IMG/VR virus record: IMGVR_UViG_3300025889_000535
Span: 1 to 32,358 of that record
Length of the DNA stretch: 32,358 nucleotides
Source of the DNA: a virus
Direction: 5' to 3' (one strand)
This document shows positions 1 through 7,955 of this stretch, one piece after another; the first letter of the stretch is position 1, and each line of letters begins with the position of its first letter. A program made the position numbers and the translations under genes. A model generated the notes under the pieces. It worked only from the letters and a program-made list of their open reading frames with translations, was not told where the DNA came from and made no database searches.

Positions 1-102
1 AAGAAAGCAGGAACTAGCAGAAGTAAAAAGAAATCTACTATAAGTGCTAAAGCTTATAAAGATATGCAGAATAACTGGGGCAAAAAGAAGAAGAAAGCTT
101 AA
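1..102 (+). CDS. 3' end of a small basic protein (partial)
   Basis: The window opens inside an open frame of 33 residues that ends in TAA directly before the terminase ATG. The visible part is rich in Lys, Ser and Ala and ends in a run of five lysines and an alanine (WGKKKKKA). In T7-like phages the gene before the large terminase is often the small terminase subunit. A short lysine-rich tail is compatible with that but does not prove it. The start lies outside the window, so neither length nor family can be given. Confidence 0.55.
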   Translation, partial: KKAGTSRSKKKSTISAKAYKDMQNNWGKKKKKA

Positions 103-1638
103 ATGTCAAAAGCTAGTATAGATCAAATAAGAGAAGCAGCAGAAGCTGATCTCTTAACGTTTATTAAGTTAGTAGCTCCTCACTTAATGTTAGGTGCTAT
201 TCACGAAGAATTAATACAATGGTGGCAACGTCAAGATGCTAAACAAAACCAATTAGTATTACTTCCTCGAGGACACATGAAGTCTAAGTTGATTGCTTAT
301 AGAACTGCATGGTGGATTACAAAGCATCCTGAAACAACTATACTCTATGTTTCTGCTACTGCTGACTTAGCTGAAAAACAACTATATGCAATTAAGCAGA
401 TTCTAGATAATCCAATCTACAGACGTTACTGGTCAGACATGATACACCCAGAAGAAGGTAAACGTGAAAAGTGGGCAGTTGCTGAGATTGCTGTAGACCA
501 TCCACAAAGAAAACTAGAAGGAATTAGAGATGCTACTTGTAAGGCAGTTGGACTTACTTCAAATACTACTGGCTTCCACGCTGATGTCGTTGTTCTTGAT
601 GACATTGTTGTGCCTGGTAACGCTTATACTGAAGATGGAAGAGACAAAGTATCAGCAGCTTATAGTCAACTGGCTTCCATTGAAAATCCTGGTGCTTATG
701 AGTGGGTTGTTGGTACTCGTTATCACCCCAGAGATATTTATGATACTATGATTAACATGAAAGAAACTCTTTATGATGATGAGGGAGAGTTAGTATCAGA
801 AGATCCAGTCTATGAATTATTCCAAAGAGTTGTAGAAACCAATGGTGAGTTTTTATGGGCTAAAAGAACAAGAGAAGATGGTAAAGCTTTTGGATTTGAT
901 GCTAAAGAACTAGCACGAATCAAAGCTAAGTATGTAGATAATACTCAGTTCTATGCTCAATATTATAACAATCCAAATAGTAATGAGACAGCTCGTATCA
1001 ATGCAGATAACTTTCAATATTATGATAGAAATGTTCTACAAAATAAAGAAGGTGATTGGTACATGCGAGATCGTAAACTTAATGTGTATGCAGCAATCGA
1101 CTTTGCGTTCTCATTAAGGAAGAAAGCTGACTATACAGCGTTAGTTGTTGTAGGAGTAGATCATCAAGGGAACTTCTATGTTTTAGACATAGATCGATTT
1201 AAAACAGAACGTATTGTAGATTATTATAATCACATTCTTACAGCATGGCAGAAGTGGGGCTTTAGAAAACTTAGAGCTGAAACCACAGTAGCTCAACAAA
1301 CGATTGTTAAAGAGCTAAAAGAAAGTTACTTAAAGCCTAATGGTATACCTCTTTCTATTGAAGAGTTTAGACCTACTAGACATTTAGGTGACAAAGAAGA
1401 ACGTGTAGGTGCAGTGCTTGAACCTAAGTATGACAACTTACAAGTATGGCATTATAAAGGTGGTAATTGTCAATCATTAGAAGAAGAATTAGTCATGACT
1501 CATCCACCTCATGACGACATAAAGGATGCTCTATCAAACGCTATAGCTATAGCTGTGATTCCTAAACAGCGAGTAGGAGCTTTTAGTGTAGGTAGAAATA
1601 TAGTAACACACTCACGCTTCGGTGGTGTATCTTATTAA
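103..1638 (+). CDS. terL: Terminase large subunit (DNA packaging ATPase/nuclease)
   Basis: This is the motor that pumps DNA into the prohead through the portal and cuts the concatemer. At 511 residues it has the usual two-domain length. The N-terminal ATPase shows a Walker A-like loop PRGHMKSK (55-62) and a Walker B strand DVVVLDD (161-167). The C-terminal RNase H-like nuclease shows AAIDFAF with its acidic residue near 334 and a late HDDIKDALSNAIA motif that supplies the last metal ligand. The ATG follows the previous stop directly and the portal gene comes 12 bases downstream. Finding terL beside the portal, rather than after the internal virion genes as in T7, may only reflect where this circular or permuted map was opened. 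The family call is firm; the packaging type (cos, pac or terminal repeats) cannot be read from it. Confidence 0.95.
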   Translation: MSKASIDQIREAAEADLLTFIKLVAPHLMLGAIHEELIQWWQRQDAKQNQLVLLPRGHMKSKLIAYRTAWWITKHPETTILYVSATADLAEKQLYAIKQILDNPIYRRYWSDMIHPEEGKREKWAVAEIAVDHPQRKLEGIRDATCKAVGLTSNTTGFHADVVVLDDIVVPGNAYTEDGRDKVSAAYSQLASIENPGAYEWVVGTRYHPRDIYDTMINMKETLYDDEGELVSEDPVYELFQRVVETNGEFLWAKRTREDGKAFGFDAKELARIKAKYVDNTQFYAQYYNNPNSNETARINADNFQYYDRNVLQNKEGDWYMRDRKLNVYAAIDFAFSLRKKADYTALVVVGVDHQGNFYVLDIDRFKTERIVDYYNHILTAWQKWGFRKLRAETTVAQQTIVKELKESYLKPNGIPLSIEEFRPTRHLGDKEERVGAVLEPKYDNLQVWHYKGGNCQSLEEELVMTHPPHDDIKDALSNAIAIAVIPKQRVGAFSVGRNIVTHSRFGGVSY

Positions 1639-1650
1639 TAAGGAATAACT

Positions 1651-3465
1651 ATGGCAGGTAAAGTAGCAGAAATCAAAAGGTTATTAGAAGGAGATAGTTT
1701 AGCTACACAGCTTTCTCATCTTTACAATAACTGGTGGATTCAAAGACAAGACAAAGAAGAAGAGTGGAGAGAGTTAAGAAACTATCTATTTGCAACTGAT
1801 ACAACTAAAACAACTAACTCTAAACTTCCTTGGAAAAACAAAACAACACTTCCTAAACTAACTCAGATTAGAGACAATCTTCATGCTAACTACATGGATG
1901 CTTTATTTCCTAATGACAACTGGATGAAGTGGGAAGGTTATAACTTAGAAGATTCTACTAAGAAAAAACGTAGAGCTATTGAGTCTTATCTTAAAACTAA
2001 ACTAAAAGAATCAGGCTTTAGAGAAACAGTATCACAATTAGTATATGATTACATTGACTATGGTAACTCTTTTGCTGAAGTAACGTATGTAAATGAAGAG
2101 CATACTGATCCTACATCAGGTGATGTTATTACTACTTATCGTGGTCCTAGATTACTAAGACTTTCTCCTTTTGATGTTATCTTTAATCCTACGGCTGTTT
2201 CTTTTGCAGAGTCTCCTAAGTTTACTCGTTATATAAAAACAGTAGGTGAATTACAGAAAGATCTTAAATATAGACAAGATCTTAACTATGATGAAGATGC
2301 TGTTCAAAGAGCTATGGAAATTCGTAAGAGTATTTCTTCATTTAGACAAGAAGATGTTAATAAAGCAGAAGCCTATCACATTGATGGTTTTGGATCTTTA
2401 CAAGAATATTATCAATCAGGCTTAGTAGAAATACTAGAGTTTGAAGGTGACATTTATGATCAACAAGAAGGTGAACTTTTAGAACGTAAATTAATTACTA
2501 TTATGGATCGTTCTATAATTATTCGTAATATGGATAATCCTTCTTACTTAGGTAAAGATAATAAACATCATGTAGGTTGGAGAAAACGTCCAGACAACTT
2601 ATATGCTATGGGTCCTTTAGATAATCTAGTTGGTATGCAGTATCGAGTAGATCATTTAGAGAACTTAAAAGCTGATGCACTAGACTTAACTATACATCCA
2701 CCGATTGCAATTAAAGGTGATGTAGAACCATTTGAATGGGGTCCTGAAGCTACAATTCATATTCCTGAAGATGGTGATGTAAGTATGATGCCTCCTAACC
2801 CTGCTGCTTTTCAAGTTAATAATGAAATAGCTGCTATATTAGCTATTATGGAAGAAATGGCAGGAGCTCCTAAAGAAGCTATGGGCTTTAGAACTCCAGG
2901 TGAAAAAACAGCATTTGAAGTACAACAACTACAAAATGCTGCAGGCAGAATATTCCAACATAAAATTAACCAATTCGAGGTTGAGTTCTTAGAACCAATC
3001 TTAAATACCATGTTAGAAGTTTCTAAACGTAACATGGACATTGTCGAGGTTTCTCGTGTAATGGATGATGATCTTGGTGTTGCCGACTTCTTATCTATTA
3101 CTAAAGAGGATATTACAGCTAAAGGTAAGCTCCGTCCTATCGGTGCTCGTCACTATGCTGCAAGAGCTCAACTTGTACAGAATATGATTGGTGTCTTTAA
3201 TAGTCCTATGGGACAACTTATATCTCCTCATATCTCAGCTAAACGTTTAGCTAATATGATTGAAGAGTATATGGGCTTTGAACAATATGAATTTATTAAA
3301 GATAACGCTGCTGTATTTGAACAAGCTGAGACTCAACAATTAGTTAATCAAGTTCAACAAACATTACGAGCTCAACAGGCAGAACCTGGTTTAGAAGAAG
3401 CTCAAATGGGAGATCAAGTGGCAGCCCTACAAGAAGGGCAAACCCCACAAGAACCTCAAGTTTAA
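1651..3465 (+). CDS. Portal (head-tail connector) protein
   Basis: The dodecameric portal forms the vertex through which DNA enters and leaves and on which the tail is built. The 604-residue product sits between terminase and scaffold, the standard portal position. It has the N-terminal helical stretch with WWIQRQDKEEEWRELRNYLF, a central alpha/beta stem-wing region and a C-terminal Gln-rich tail, typical of T7 gp8-type connectors, though somewhat longer than the 536 residues of T7 gp8. A Shine-Dalgarno AAGGAA lies just before the ATG. Assignment rests on context, length and overall character rather than a catalytic motif. Its last codons run into the capsid promoter at 3467. Confidence 0.88.
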   Translation: MAGKVAEIKRLLEGDSLATQLSHLYNNWWIQRQDKEEEWRELRNYLFATDTTKTTNSKLPWKNKTTLPKLTQIRDNLHANYMDALFPNDNWMKWEGYNLEDSTKKKRRAIESYLKTKLKESGFRETVSQLVYDYIDYGNSFAEVTYVNEEHTDPTSGDVITTYRGPRLLRLSPFDVIFNPTAVSFAESPKFTRYIKTVGELQKDLKYRQDLNYDEDAVQRAMEIRKSISSFRQEDVNKAEAYHIDGFGSLQEYYQSGLVEILEFEGDIYDQQEGELLERKLITIMDRSIIIRNMDNPSYLGKDNKHHVGWRKRPDNLYAMGPLDNLVGMQYRVDHLENLKADALDLTIHPPIAIKGDVEPFEWGPEATIHIPEDGDVSMMPPNPAAFQVNNEIAAILAIMEEMAGAPKEAMGFRTPGEKTAFEVQQLQNAAGRIFQHKINQFEVEFLEPILNTMLEVSKRNMDIVEVSRVMDDDLGVADFLSITKEDITAKGKLRPIGARHYAARAQLVQNMIGVFNSPMGQLISPHISAKRLANMIEEYMGFEQYEFIKDNAAVFEQAETQQLVNQVQQTLRAQQAEPGLEEAQMGDQVAALQEGQTPQEPQV

Positions 3466-3466
3466 C

Positions 3467-3495
3467 TTGACTTTTTAAACAATTTATGGTATACT
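3467..3495 (+). promoter_or_regulatory. Sigma70-type promoter for the capsid gene cluster
   Basis: The -35 box is TTGACT (3467-3472), the spacer is 17 bases, and the -10 box is TATACT (3490-3495) preceded by TGG, an extended -10. Predicted transcription starts at about 3502, one base before the ATG of the next gene, which has no Shine-Dalgarno. The spacer contains TTTTAAAC (3473-3480), one mismatch from the GTTTAAAC palindrome that is abundant in the right half. With the terminator at 5934-5970 it brackets a 2.4 kb unit of scaffold and capsid genes. Confidence 0.75.
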
Positions 3496-3502
3496 ATTAT
3501 AT

Positions 3503-3724
3503 ATGGATCTAAAATCAGATAAAGCTAAGTCGCTTACTAAAGATCAAGTATTTAGAGAGATAAAAGATTATCTAACAGAACAGATTGAGTTGTCAAGACG
3601 TAAATCTATAGATGAAGATAATTTCTCTTTACCTTCATGGTCTGAATATCAAGCATTCCAACTTGGCTTTCAAAAAGCTTTTACTAAACTATATAATCTT
3701 ATTCCTGACCAAGGAGAAAAATAA
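3503..3724 (+). CDS. Small protein between portal and scaffold, unknown function
   Basis: The protein has 73 residues, is mostly helical and charged, and carries a conserved-looking core with SLTKDQVFREIKDYL near the N-terminus and YQAFQLGFQKAFTKLYNLI near the C-terminus. Small proteins of this sort often lie between portal and scaffold genes in marine podoviruses. The function is not known to me. The start has no Shine-Dalgarno and falls one base after the predicted transcription start of the promoter at 3467-3495, so translation from that promoter would be leaderless. The stop overlaps the scaffold ATG by one base (TAATG), which suggests translational coupling. Confidence 0.75.
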   Translation: MDLKSDKAKSLTKDQVFREIKDYLTEQIELSRRKSIDEDNFSLPSWSEYQAFQLGFQKAFTKLYNLIPDQGEK

Positions 3725-4434
3725 TGGCTGAAGATAATAATAATACACAACAAGTTTCTGAGTCGACTACCCAAGAGGCTCAACAAGCAGATACTTCTAC
3801 CCCGAAGTTTGAGATTCCGACAGAAGCTCTAGACTTTGTAGGAGAAGGTAAGAAATACAAATCAGCAGAAGATGCGTTAAAGTCAGTTCCTCATGCACAA
3901 GAGCATATCAAAACCCTAGAGGATGAGATGGCTCAGTTGAAGGAAGAACTAACAAAACGTAAAACTACTGAAGAGTTATTAGATGAATTAAAGTCTGGCA
4001 TTCAACCAACAGAGGCTACCCCTCAAGGTGTTGAACTTGATCAAGATAGAATAATGCAGTTAGTTAATCAAACTCTTGAGCAAAAAGAAAAGCAATCTAA
4101 AGCTAAGCAAAATGCACAAACAGTAGCTAATAAGTTTACTGAACAGTATGGAGCTCAAGCTGAATCTGCTTATACTCAAATTGCTAAAGATGCAGGACTA
4201 ACTGTAGAACAACTTAATAACTTAGCTGCAACATCTCCTAATGTTGTTATGAAGCTTGCAGGATTTGAAACTAAATCTACACCAGTAGGTAAACCTTCAA
4301 GTTCTATTAATACACAAGCTTTAGGATCAACAAAGCCAACTGAGCTTTCAGCTAGAGTACCTAAAGGTGCTTCTACTAAAGACATGTTAGCTGCTTGGAA
4401 TAATGCAGGTGAGAAAGTTAAATCTCAATTATAA
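3724..4434 (+). CDS. Capsid assembly scaffolding protein
   Basis: This is an internal scaffold that guides prohead assembly and is lost before packaging. The 236-residue product has the composition expected of scaffolds: an acidic Gln/Glu/Thr-rich, disordered N-terminus, a heptad-like coiled coil around 58-80 (HIKTLEDEMAQLKEELTKRK), further Gln/Lys-rich helices and a C-terminal helix-rich part that would contact the capsid shell. It stands directly before the major capsid gene, as gene 9 stands before gene 10 in T7. A good Shine-Dalgarno AAGGAG precedes the ATG. The assignment rests on position and composition; scaffolds diverge too fast for motif proof. Confidence 0.87.
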   Translation: MAEDNNNTQQVSESTTQEAQQADTSTPKFEIPTEALDFVGEGKKYKSAEDALKSVPHAQEHIKTLEDEMAQLKEELTKRKTTEELLDELKSGIQPTEATPQGVELDQDRIMQLVNQTLEQKEKQSKAKQNAQTVANKFTEQYGAQAESAYTQIAKDAGLTVEQLNNLAATSPNVVMKLAGFETKSTPVGKPSSSINTQALGSTKPTELSARVPKGASTKDMLAAWNNAGEKVKSQL

Positions 4435-4446
4435 TAAGGAAATATT

Positions 4447-5430
4447 ATGTCACAATTAACTAGCAATACTACAGCTTTTATTGAAGCTCAACAGTATTCA
4501 CAGTTTATTCTTGAGAACTTACACGACTATCTATTGCCAGAAGGTATGTGGAGAGACGTAACTGACTTCGGTTCAGGTACAACTCTTAACATCAAGACAG
4601 TAGGTACTGTAACTCTTCAAGATGCTGCTGAGGATACTCCTCTTAACTTCTCTCCTATTGACACAGGTAACTTAACACTTGCTATTACTGATTATATTGG
4701 TGATGCTTGGAAAGTTTCTGATGACCTTCGTGAAGATGGTTCTCAAGTAGATACACTCATGGCGATGCGTGCTATGGAATCTACTCGTGCCTTAGGTGAA
4801 AACCATGAAACTAAATTCTTAGCTGCTGCTAACAGTGCTCACACTGCTGCTAACGCTAACTTAGTAAATGGTCGTCCACATCGTTGGGTTGCAGGTGGAG
4901 CAGGTGCTTCTACTCGTAACATGACATTAGATGATATCATCGCTATGAAATTAGCATTTGATAAAGCTAATGTTCCATCAGGTGGTCGTCTTGCTATTGT
5001 AGACCCAGTTGTTGAAGCTACATTGAACAGCTTACAAAACTTAGTAAACGTATCAAACAACCCAATGTTCGAAGGTATCGTAACAGAAGGTTTTGCTCGT
5101 GATCATAAGTTTGTAAGAAACATCTTTGGTTTTGACATCTACACTTCTAACTTCTTACCATCATTAACATCTACAGAAGCTATCGATGGCTCAGGCTATG
5201 GCTTAGCTAATGATACAGGTGAAATTGGTGACAAGGCTAACGTATTTATGTGTGTTGCTGATGACTCTTGCAAGCCAATCATGCACGCATGGAGACGTGC
5301 TCCTAAAACAGAAGGTTGGAGAGATCAAGAAGAAAGAGCTGACAAGTATCAAGTTACTTCTCGCTTTGGTTTCGGTGCTCAACGTGTAGATACACTTGGT
5401 GTTATTTTAACTGACGAAGCTACATACTAA
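4447..5430 (+). CDS. Major capsid protein
   Basis: This is the HK97-fold shell protein, expected in hundreds of copies per head. At 327 residues it is close to the 345 of T7 gp10A. Evidence is its position after the scaffold, an early segment of the N-arm type (QQYSQFILENLHDYLLPEG), a glycine-rich, Thr-rich E-loop-like region (FGSGTTLNIKTVGTVTLQD) and a C-terminal part with the sequence RAPKTEGWRDQEERADKYQV followed by an RFGFG turn. Codon usage is more even and C-ending codons are more frequent than in its neighbours, as expected of a highly expressed gene. It lies within the promoter-terminator bracket 3467-5970. Its first 17 residues are closely repeated at the start of the small basic protein at 7347. 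Confidence 0.93.
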   Translation: MSQLTSNTTAFIEAQQYSQFILENLHDYLLPEGMWRDVTDFGSGTTLNIKTVGTVTLQDAAEDTPLNFSPIDTGNLTLAITDYIGDAWKVSDDLREDGSQVDTLMAMRAMESTRALGENHETKFLAAANSAHTAANANLVNGRPHRWVAGGAGASTRNMTLDDIIAMKLAFDKANVPSGGRLAIVDPVVEATLNSLQNLVNVSNNPMFEGIVTEGFARDHKFVRNIFGFDIYTSNFLPSLTSTEAIDGSGYGLANDTGEIGDKANVFMCVADDSCKPIMHAWRRAPKTEGWRDQEERADKYQVTSRFGFGAQRVDTLGVILTDEATY

Positions 5431-5445
5431 TAGGGAGACGAAACA

Positions 5446-5934
5446 ATGAGTTATGAAATTGATGCTAAACGTGGAGTAGCTAACCACTACGGAGCTAGAA
5501 CAACAGATGGCAGTAAAGGTGCTCAAACAGCATCTACAGGTATTATCAAAAGAGCCCAATGGGATTTCTCTTATGATAATCTTCCTGCTTCTGGAACTAG
5601 CAATTTACAATATGTTATTCCTGCAAACGCAACAGTTGTTTCAGCTAAGTTATATGTTGATGTAGCATTTACTTCTACATCTACTACAACAGACTTAGTT
5701 GTTGGATTGTATACTTCTGCAGGTTCTGCTATTGATGCTGATGGTTTAGTTTCTGCATCAGAAGCTACACAAACAGCTATTGGCACTGCAGGTAACGTTG
5801 TTACTGGTGCAGGTGCTTTAGTAGGTAAAACAATCGGTGCTACTGCAGGAGAAGTTGTAGTTGCTCCTACAGTTGACGATTTACTTACAGGTAAAGCTCG
5901 TCTTGTCGTTGAATACGTTTACGACAAAAACTAA
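5446..5934 (+). CDS. Probable capsid decoration or structural protein
   Basis: The product has 162 residues, rich in Ala, Thr, Val and Gly, with alternating hydrophobic residues that predict a beta-rich fold (for example YVIPANATVVSAKLYVDVAF). It is read from a strong Shine-Dalgarno, GGGAGAC, and shares the promoter-terminator unit with the capsid gene, so it should be made at a similarly high level. That dosage and position suggest an outer-surface decoration protein of the head, but there is no motif to prove it. Its stop codon overlaps the base of the terminator hairpin. Confidence 0.7.
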   Translation: MSYEIDAKRGVANHYGARTTDGSKGAQTASTGIIKRAQWDFSYDNLPASGTSNLQYVIPANATVVSAKLYVDVAFTSTSTTTDLVVGLYTSAGSAIDADGLVSASEATQTAIGTAGNVVTGAGALVGKTIGATAGEVVVAPTVDDLLTGKARLVVEYVYDKN

Positions 5935-5970
5935 TTAGGATAGGGGTCTTCGGACCCCTCCTAATCTTTT
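5934..5970 (+). terminator. Rho-independent terminator after the capsid unit
   Basis: The inner stem is a perfect 7 pairs, AGGGGTC with GACCCCT, closed by a TTCG tetraloop (5949-5952). A two-base bulge separates it from an outer stem of 6 pairs (ATTAGG with CCTAAT; 5934-5939 and 5960-5965). The run TCTTTT follows. It lies between the decoration and head-fibre genes, the place where T7 has its Tphi terminator after gene 10. It should hold down expression of the tail genes relative to the capsid genes. Confidence 0.93.
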
Positions 5971-5984
5971 AGGAATATATATTT

Positions 5985-6560
5985 ATGACAATACAACATA
6001 ACATTATCACAGATCCAGATATACATGAGCCTAAGGGTGTAGCAGCAGCTACAAGTGGTAAAGTATATATTTCTAATGGATCAGGATCAGGTGCATGGAC
6101 ATATCCTCCAGGTAAAGCTCATGCTGAAATCTATATATCAGGTGGAACAACAACACATACATTAGCAGGTGCTTCTGCTTATTCTTTACTTAATCCAAGT
6201 GGAGAGTGGACTGCTTCAGGTAATGAAGACATTCTTACAGTAACTCCAGGTAGTGGTATTATTACTCTTAACCAAGCAGGACATTACTTAATAACCTTTT
6301 GGATTAACTTTACAACAACAGCTATTGCTTCAGGATCTGCTTATAACTTTAAGTATGCTCTTGATGGCTCAGTAGGAACTAGATTAAGTTCTGTTGTTAA
6401 ACCTACTAATGGTGTTGATACACTAATATTATCATCAACAGGTACACTAGCAGCAACAGCAGGTCAAACCCTATCAATATTTGTAAGTGGAGACGGAACT
6501 TCTTCAGGACAGAATATTACTCCTACTGAAGCAGGTTTAGTTGCTCTATTCTTAGATTAG
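5985..6560 (+). CDS. Head fibre protein with jelly-roll-like C-terminal domain
   Basis: The product has 191 residues. The N-terminus DPDIHEPKGVAAATSGKVY is a segment I associate with head- or virion-attached fibres of marine podoviruses, followed by a Gly/Ser-rich linker. The rest is beta-rich, with NQAGHYLITFWINFT followed by a Ser/Ala turn and YNFKYALDGS. That pattern resembles the C1q/TNF-like trimeric jelly-rolls found at the tips of phage fibres. A role in contact with the cell surface or particles is plausible. It is the first gene after the terminator, with a weak Shine-Dalgarno (TTAGGAAT) about 11 bases upstream. Confidence is moderate on fibre, low on the precise fold. Confidence 0.68.
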   Translation: MTIQHNIITDPDIHEPKGVAAATSGKVYISNGSGSGAWTYPPGKAHAEIYISGGTTTHTLAGASAYSLLNPSGEWTASGNEDILTVTPGSGIITLNQAGHYLITFWINFTTTAIASGSAYNFKYALDGSVGTRLSSVVKPTNGVDTLILSSTGTLAATAGQTLSIFVSGDGTSSGQNITPTEAGLVALFLD

Positions 6561-6570
6561 GAAATAAATT

Positions 6571-7347
6571 ATGGCTAAAATGACACTACTTGAAATGGTA
6601 CAAGACATCATGTCAGATATGGATTCTGATGAGATTAATAGTATTAATGATACAGTTGAAGCTCTTCAAGTAGCACAGATTATTAAATCAACATACTATA
6701 ATATTATAGATGGTAGAGACTTTCCTTTTTTATATGAAACATTTCAATTAGAATCAAGTGGTACAAACACTAGACCTACTCACATGGGTTTACCTGAAAC
6801 CATTATTGATCTTAAAACAATTAATTATAACTGTAGAAAACTTACAGATACTAAAGACAAATACAAAGAGATTCTTTATAAAACACCTGAAGACTTTCTT
6901 TATATCTTAAATCAAAGAAATAGTTCAGAATCTAAAGTTACTACTGTAACTGATACTACAGGTATCTCTCTATTGATTTATAATGATAGAAGTCCTCAAT
7001 ACTTTACTTCATTTGATGATGACAACCTTGTATTTGATTCTTATGATAGTGCTGTTAATACTACTTTAGTAGCAGCTAAAACACAATGTCATGGTAAACG
7101 ATCAGTAGCCTTTACATTGTTAGATACATTTACACCTGATTTACCAGTGCAAATGTTTACATACTTACTTGCTGAAGCTAAATCAACTGCTTTCTTAACA
7201 CTTAAACAAATGGCTAATCAAAAAGCAGAACAAGTATCTATATCTCAAAAACGTAGAATGTCTCAAGATGCTTGGAGATTAAAGAATGGAATTACATATC
7301 CAAACTATGGTCGAAAAGCAGGAGTGAAAGGAAAGCCTAATTACTAA
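6571..7347 (+). CDS. Tail tubular protein A (gp11-like adaptor)
   Basis: This is the adaptor ring between portal and nozzle in short-tailed phages. At 258 residues it is slightly longer than the 196 of T7 gp11. The N-terminus MTLLEMVQDIMSDMDSDEIN followed by helices with IIKSTYYNIIDGRDFPFL is characteristic of this family, as is the C-terminal helix with RRMSQDAWRLKNG. It precedes tail tube B with three small genes between. A Shine-Dalgarno GGAAAT lies before the ATG. The stop overlaps the next ATG by one base. Confidence 0.88.
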   Translation: MAKMTLLEMVQDIMSDMDSDEINSINDTVEALQVAQIIKSTYYNIIDGRDFPFLYETFQLESSGTNTRPTHMGLPETIIDLKTINYNCRKLTDTKDKYKEILYKTPEDFLYILNQRNSSESKVTTVTDTTGISLLIYNDRSPQYFTSFDDDNLVFDSYDSAVNTTLVAAKTQCHGKRSVAFTLLDTFTPDLPVQMFTYLLAEAKSTAFLTLKQMANQKAEQVSISQKRRMSQDAWRLKNGITYPNYGRKAGVKGKPNY

Positions 7348-7505
7348 TGACACAATTAACAAGCAACACTCAAGCATTTGTTCATAAAGAACAATATGGT
7401 AAATCAACTAAGAAAAGGAAGACTGCTATGAAAACTATGAAAAAACCTATGCCTAAAAAGAAACCAATGAAGAAAATGGGTAAACCTAAAAAACAAGGAT
7501 ACTAA
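7347..7505 (+). CDS. Lysine-rich small protein with capsid-like N-terminus
   Basis: The product has 52 residues in two parts. Residues 1-17 (MTQLTSNTQAFVHKEQY) match the first 17 residues of the major capsid protein (MSQLTSNTTAFIEAQQY) at 11 positions. The remaining 35 residues are extremely basic, with repeats of Lys, Pro and Met (KKPMPKKKPMKKMGKPKK) and almost no acidic residues. The start overlaps the previous stop as TAATG, so it is probably coupled to tail tube A. The structure suggests a DNA-contacting tail joined to a capsid-type leader, for example an internal head peptide, but this is inference. Confidence 0.7.
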   Translation: MTQLTSNTQAFVHKEQYGKSTKKRKTAMKTMKKPMPKKKPMKKMGKPKKQGY

Positions 7506-7506
7506 A

Positions 7507-7686
7507 ATGGGACTTTCTAAAAAACAAATGCAAGACATTATAGATAACTTTGGTGAGTATGAAGAAGATGCTCCTGCTCCTTCAAACTTTAAAAGTCCTA
7601 AAGAAGCAGCAGAAGACTCTATAGAACGTACTAATCAAGTAAGAAAAGACGAAGAAGAACGTAGAAAGAAAATGAAAGGTAAATAA
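7507..7686 (+). CDS. Small charged protein, unknown function
   Basis: The product has 59 residues: a short N-terminal helix MGLSKKQMQDIIDNF, an acidic Pro/Ala linker (EYEEDAPAPS) and a highly charged C-terminal helix ending in basic residues (RKDEEERRKKMKGK). It starts one base after the previous stop and ends one base into the next ATG (TAATG), so it belongs to the tight chain of small genes between the two tail-tube genes. I do not recognise a family. The helical, charged character is compatible with a minor structural or assembly factor. Confidence 0.62.
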   Translation: MGLSKKQMQDIIDNFGEYEEDAPAPSNFKSPKEAAEDSIERTNQVRKDEEERRKKMKGK

Positions 7687-7952
7687 TGGATACATTCACA
7701 ACTCCGAATGGTAAGGAATTAAAGATAGTTAATGCCCCTGGCACAGGTCATTATAAAATACAATTTACACAAGGTGGAGAACTTCCACAAGAACTAACAG
7801 GTTTCTATACCTCTAGTGCTGTAGCACAAGTAGCTGTTCGTAACTATCTTTTAAATAATAAAGATAGGTTTGAAAAGAAAGCAGAAAATAAGAAGTTTGT
7901 TAATGAACTAAAACAGTCATTAAAAGAAAAAGAACAACCTACCGAGGAATAA
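7686..7952 (+). CDS. Small conserved-type protein between tail tube genes, unknown function
   Basis: The product has 88 residues. The first two thirds look like a compact beta-rich domain (MDTFTTPNGKELKIVNAPG, then HYKIQFTQGGELPQELTGFY), followed by a helix with VAQVAVRNYLLNNKD and a Lys/Glu-rich C-terminal helix. It starts in TAATG overlap with the previous gene and its 3' end carries the Shine-Dalgarno of tail tube B. I cannot assign a function; in this position similar short proteins may be assembly factors or minor virion parts. Confidence 0.68.
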   Translation: MDTFTTPNGKELKIVNAPGTGHYKIQFTQGGELPQELTGFYTSSAVAQVAVRNYLLNNKDRFEKKAENKKFVNELKQSLKEKEQPTEE

Positions 7953-7955
7953 TAA

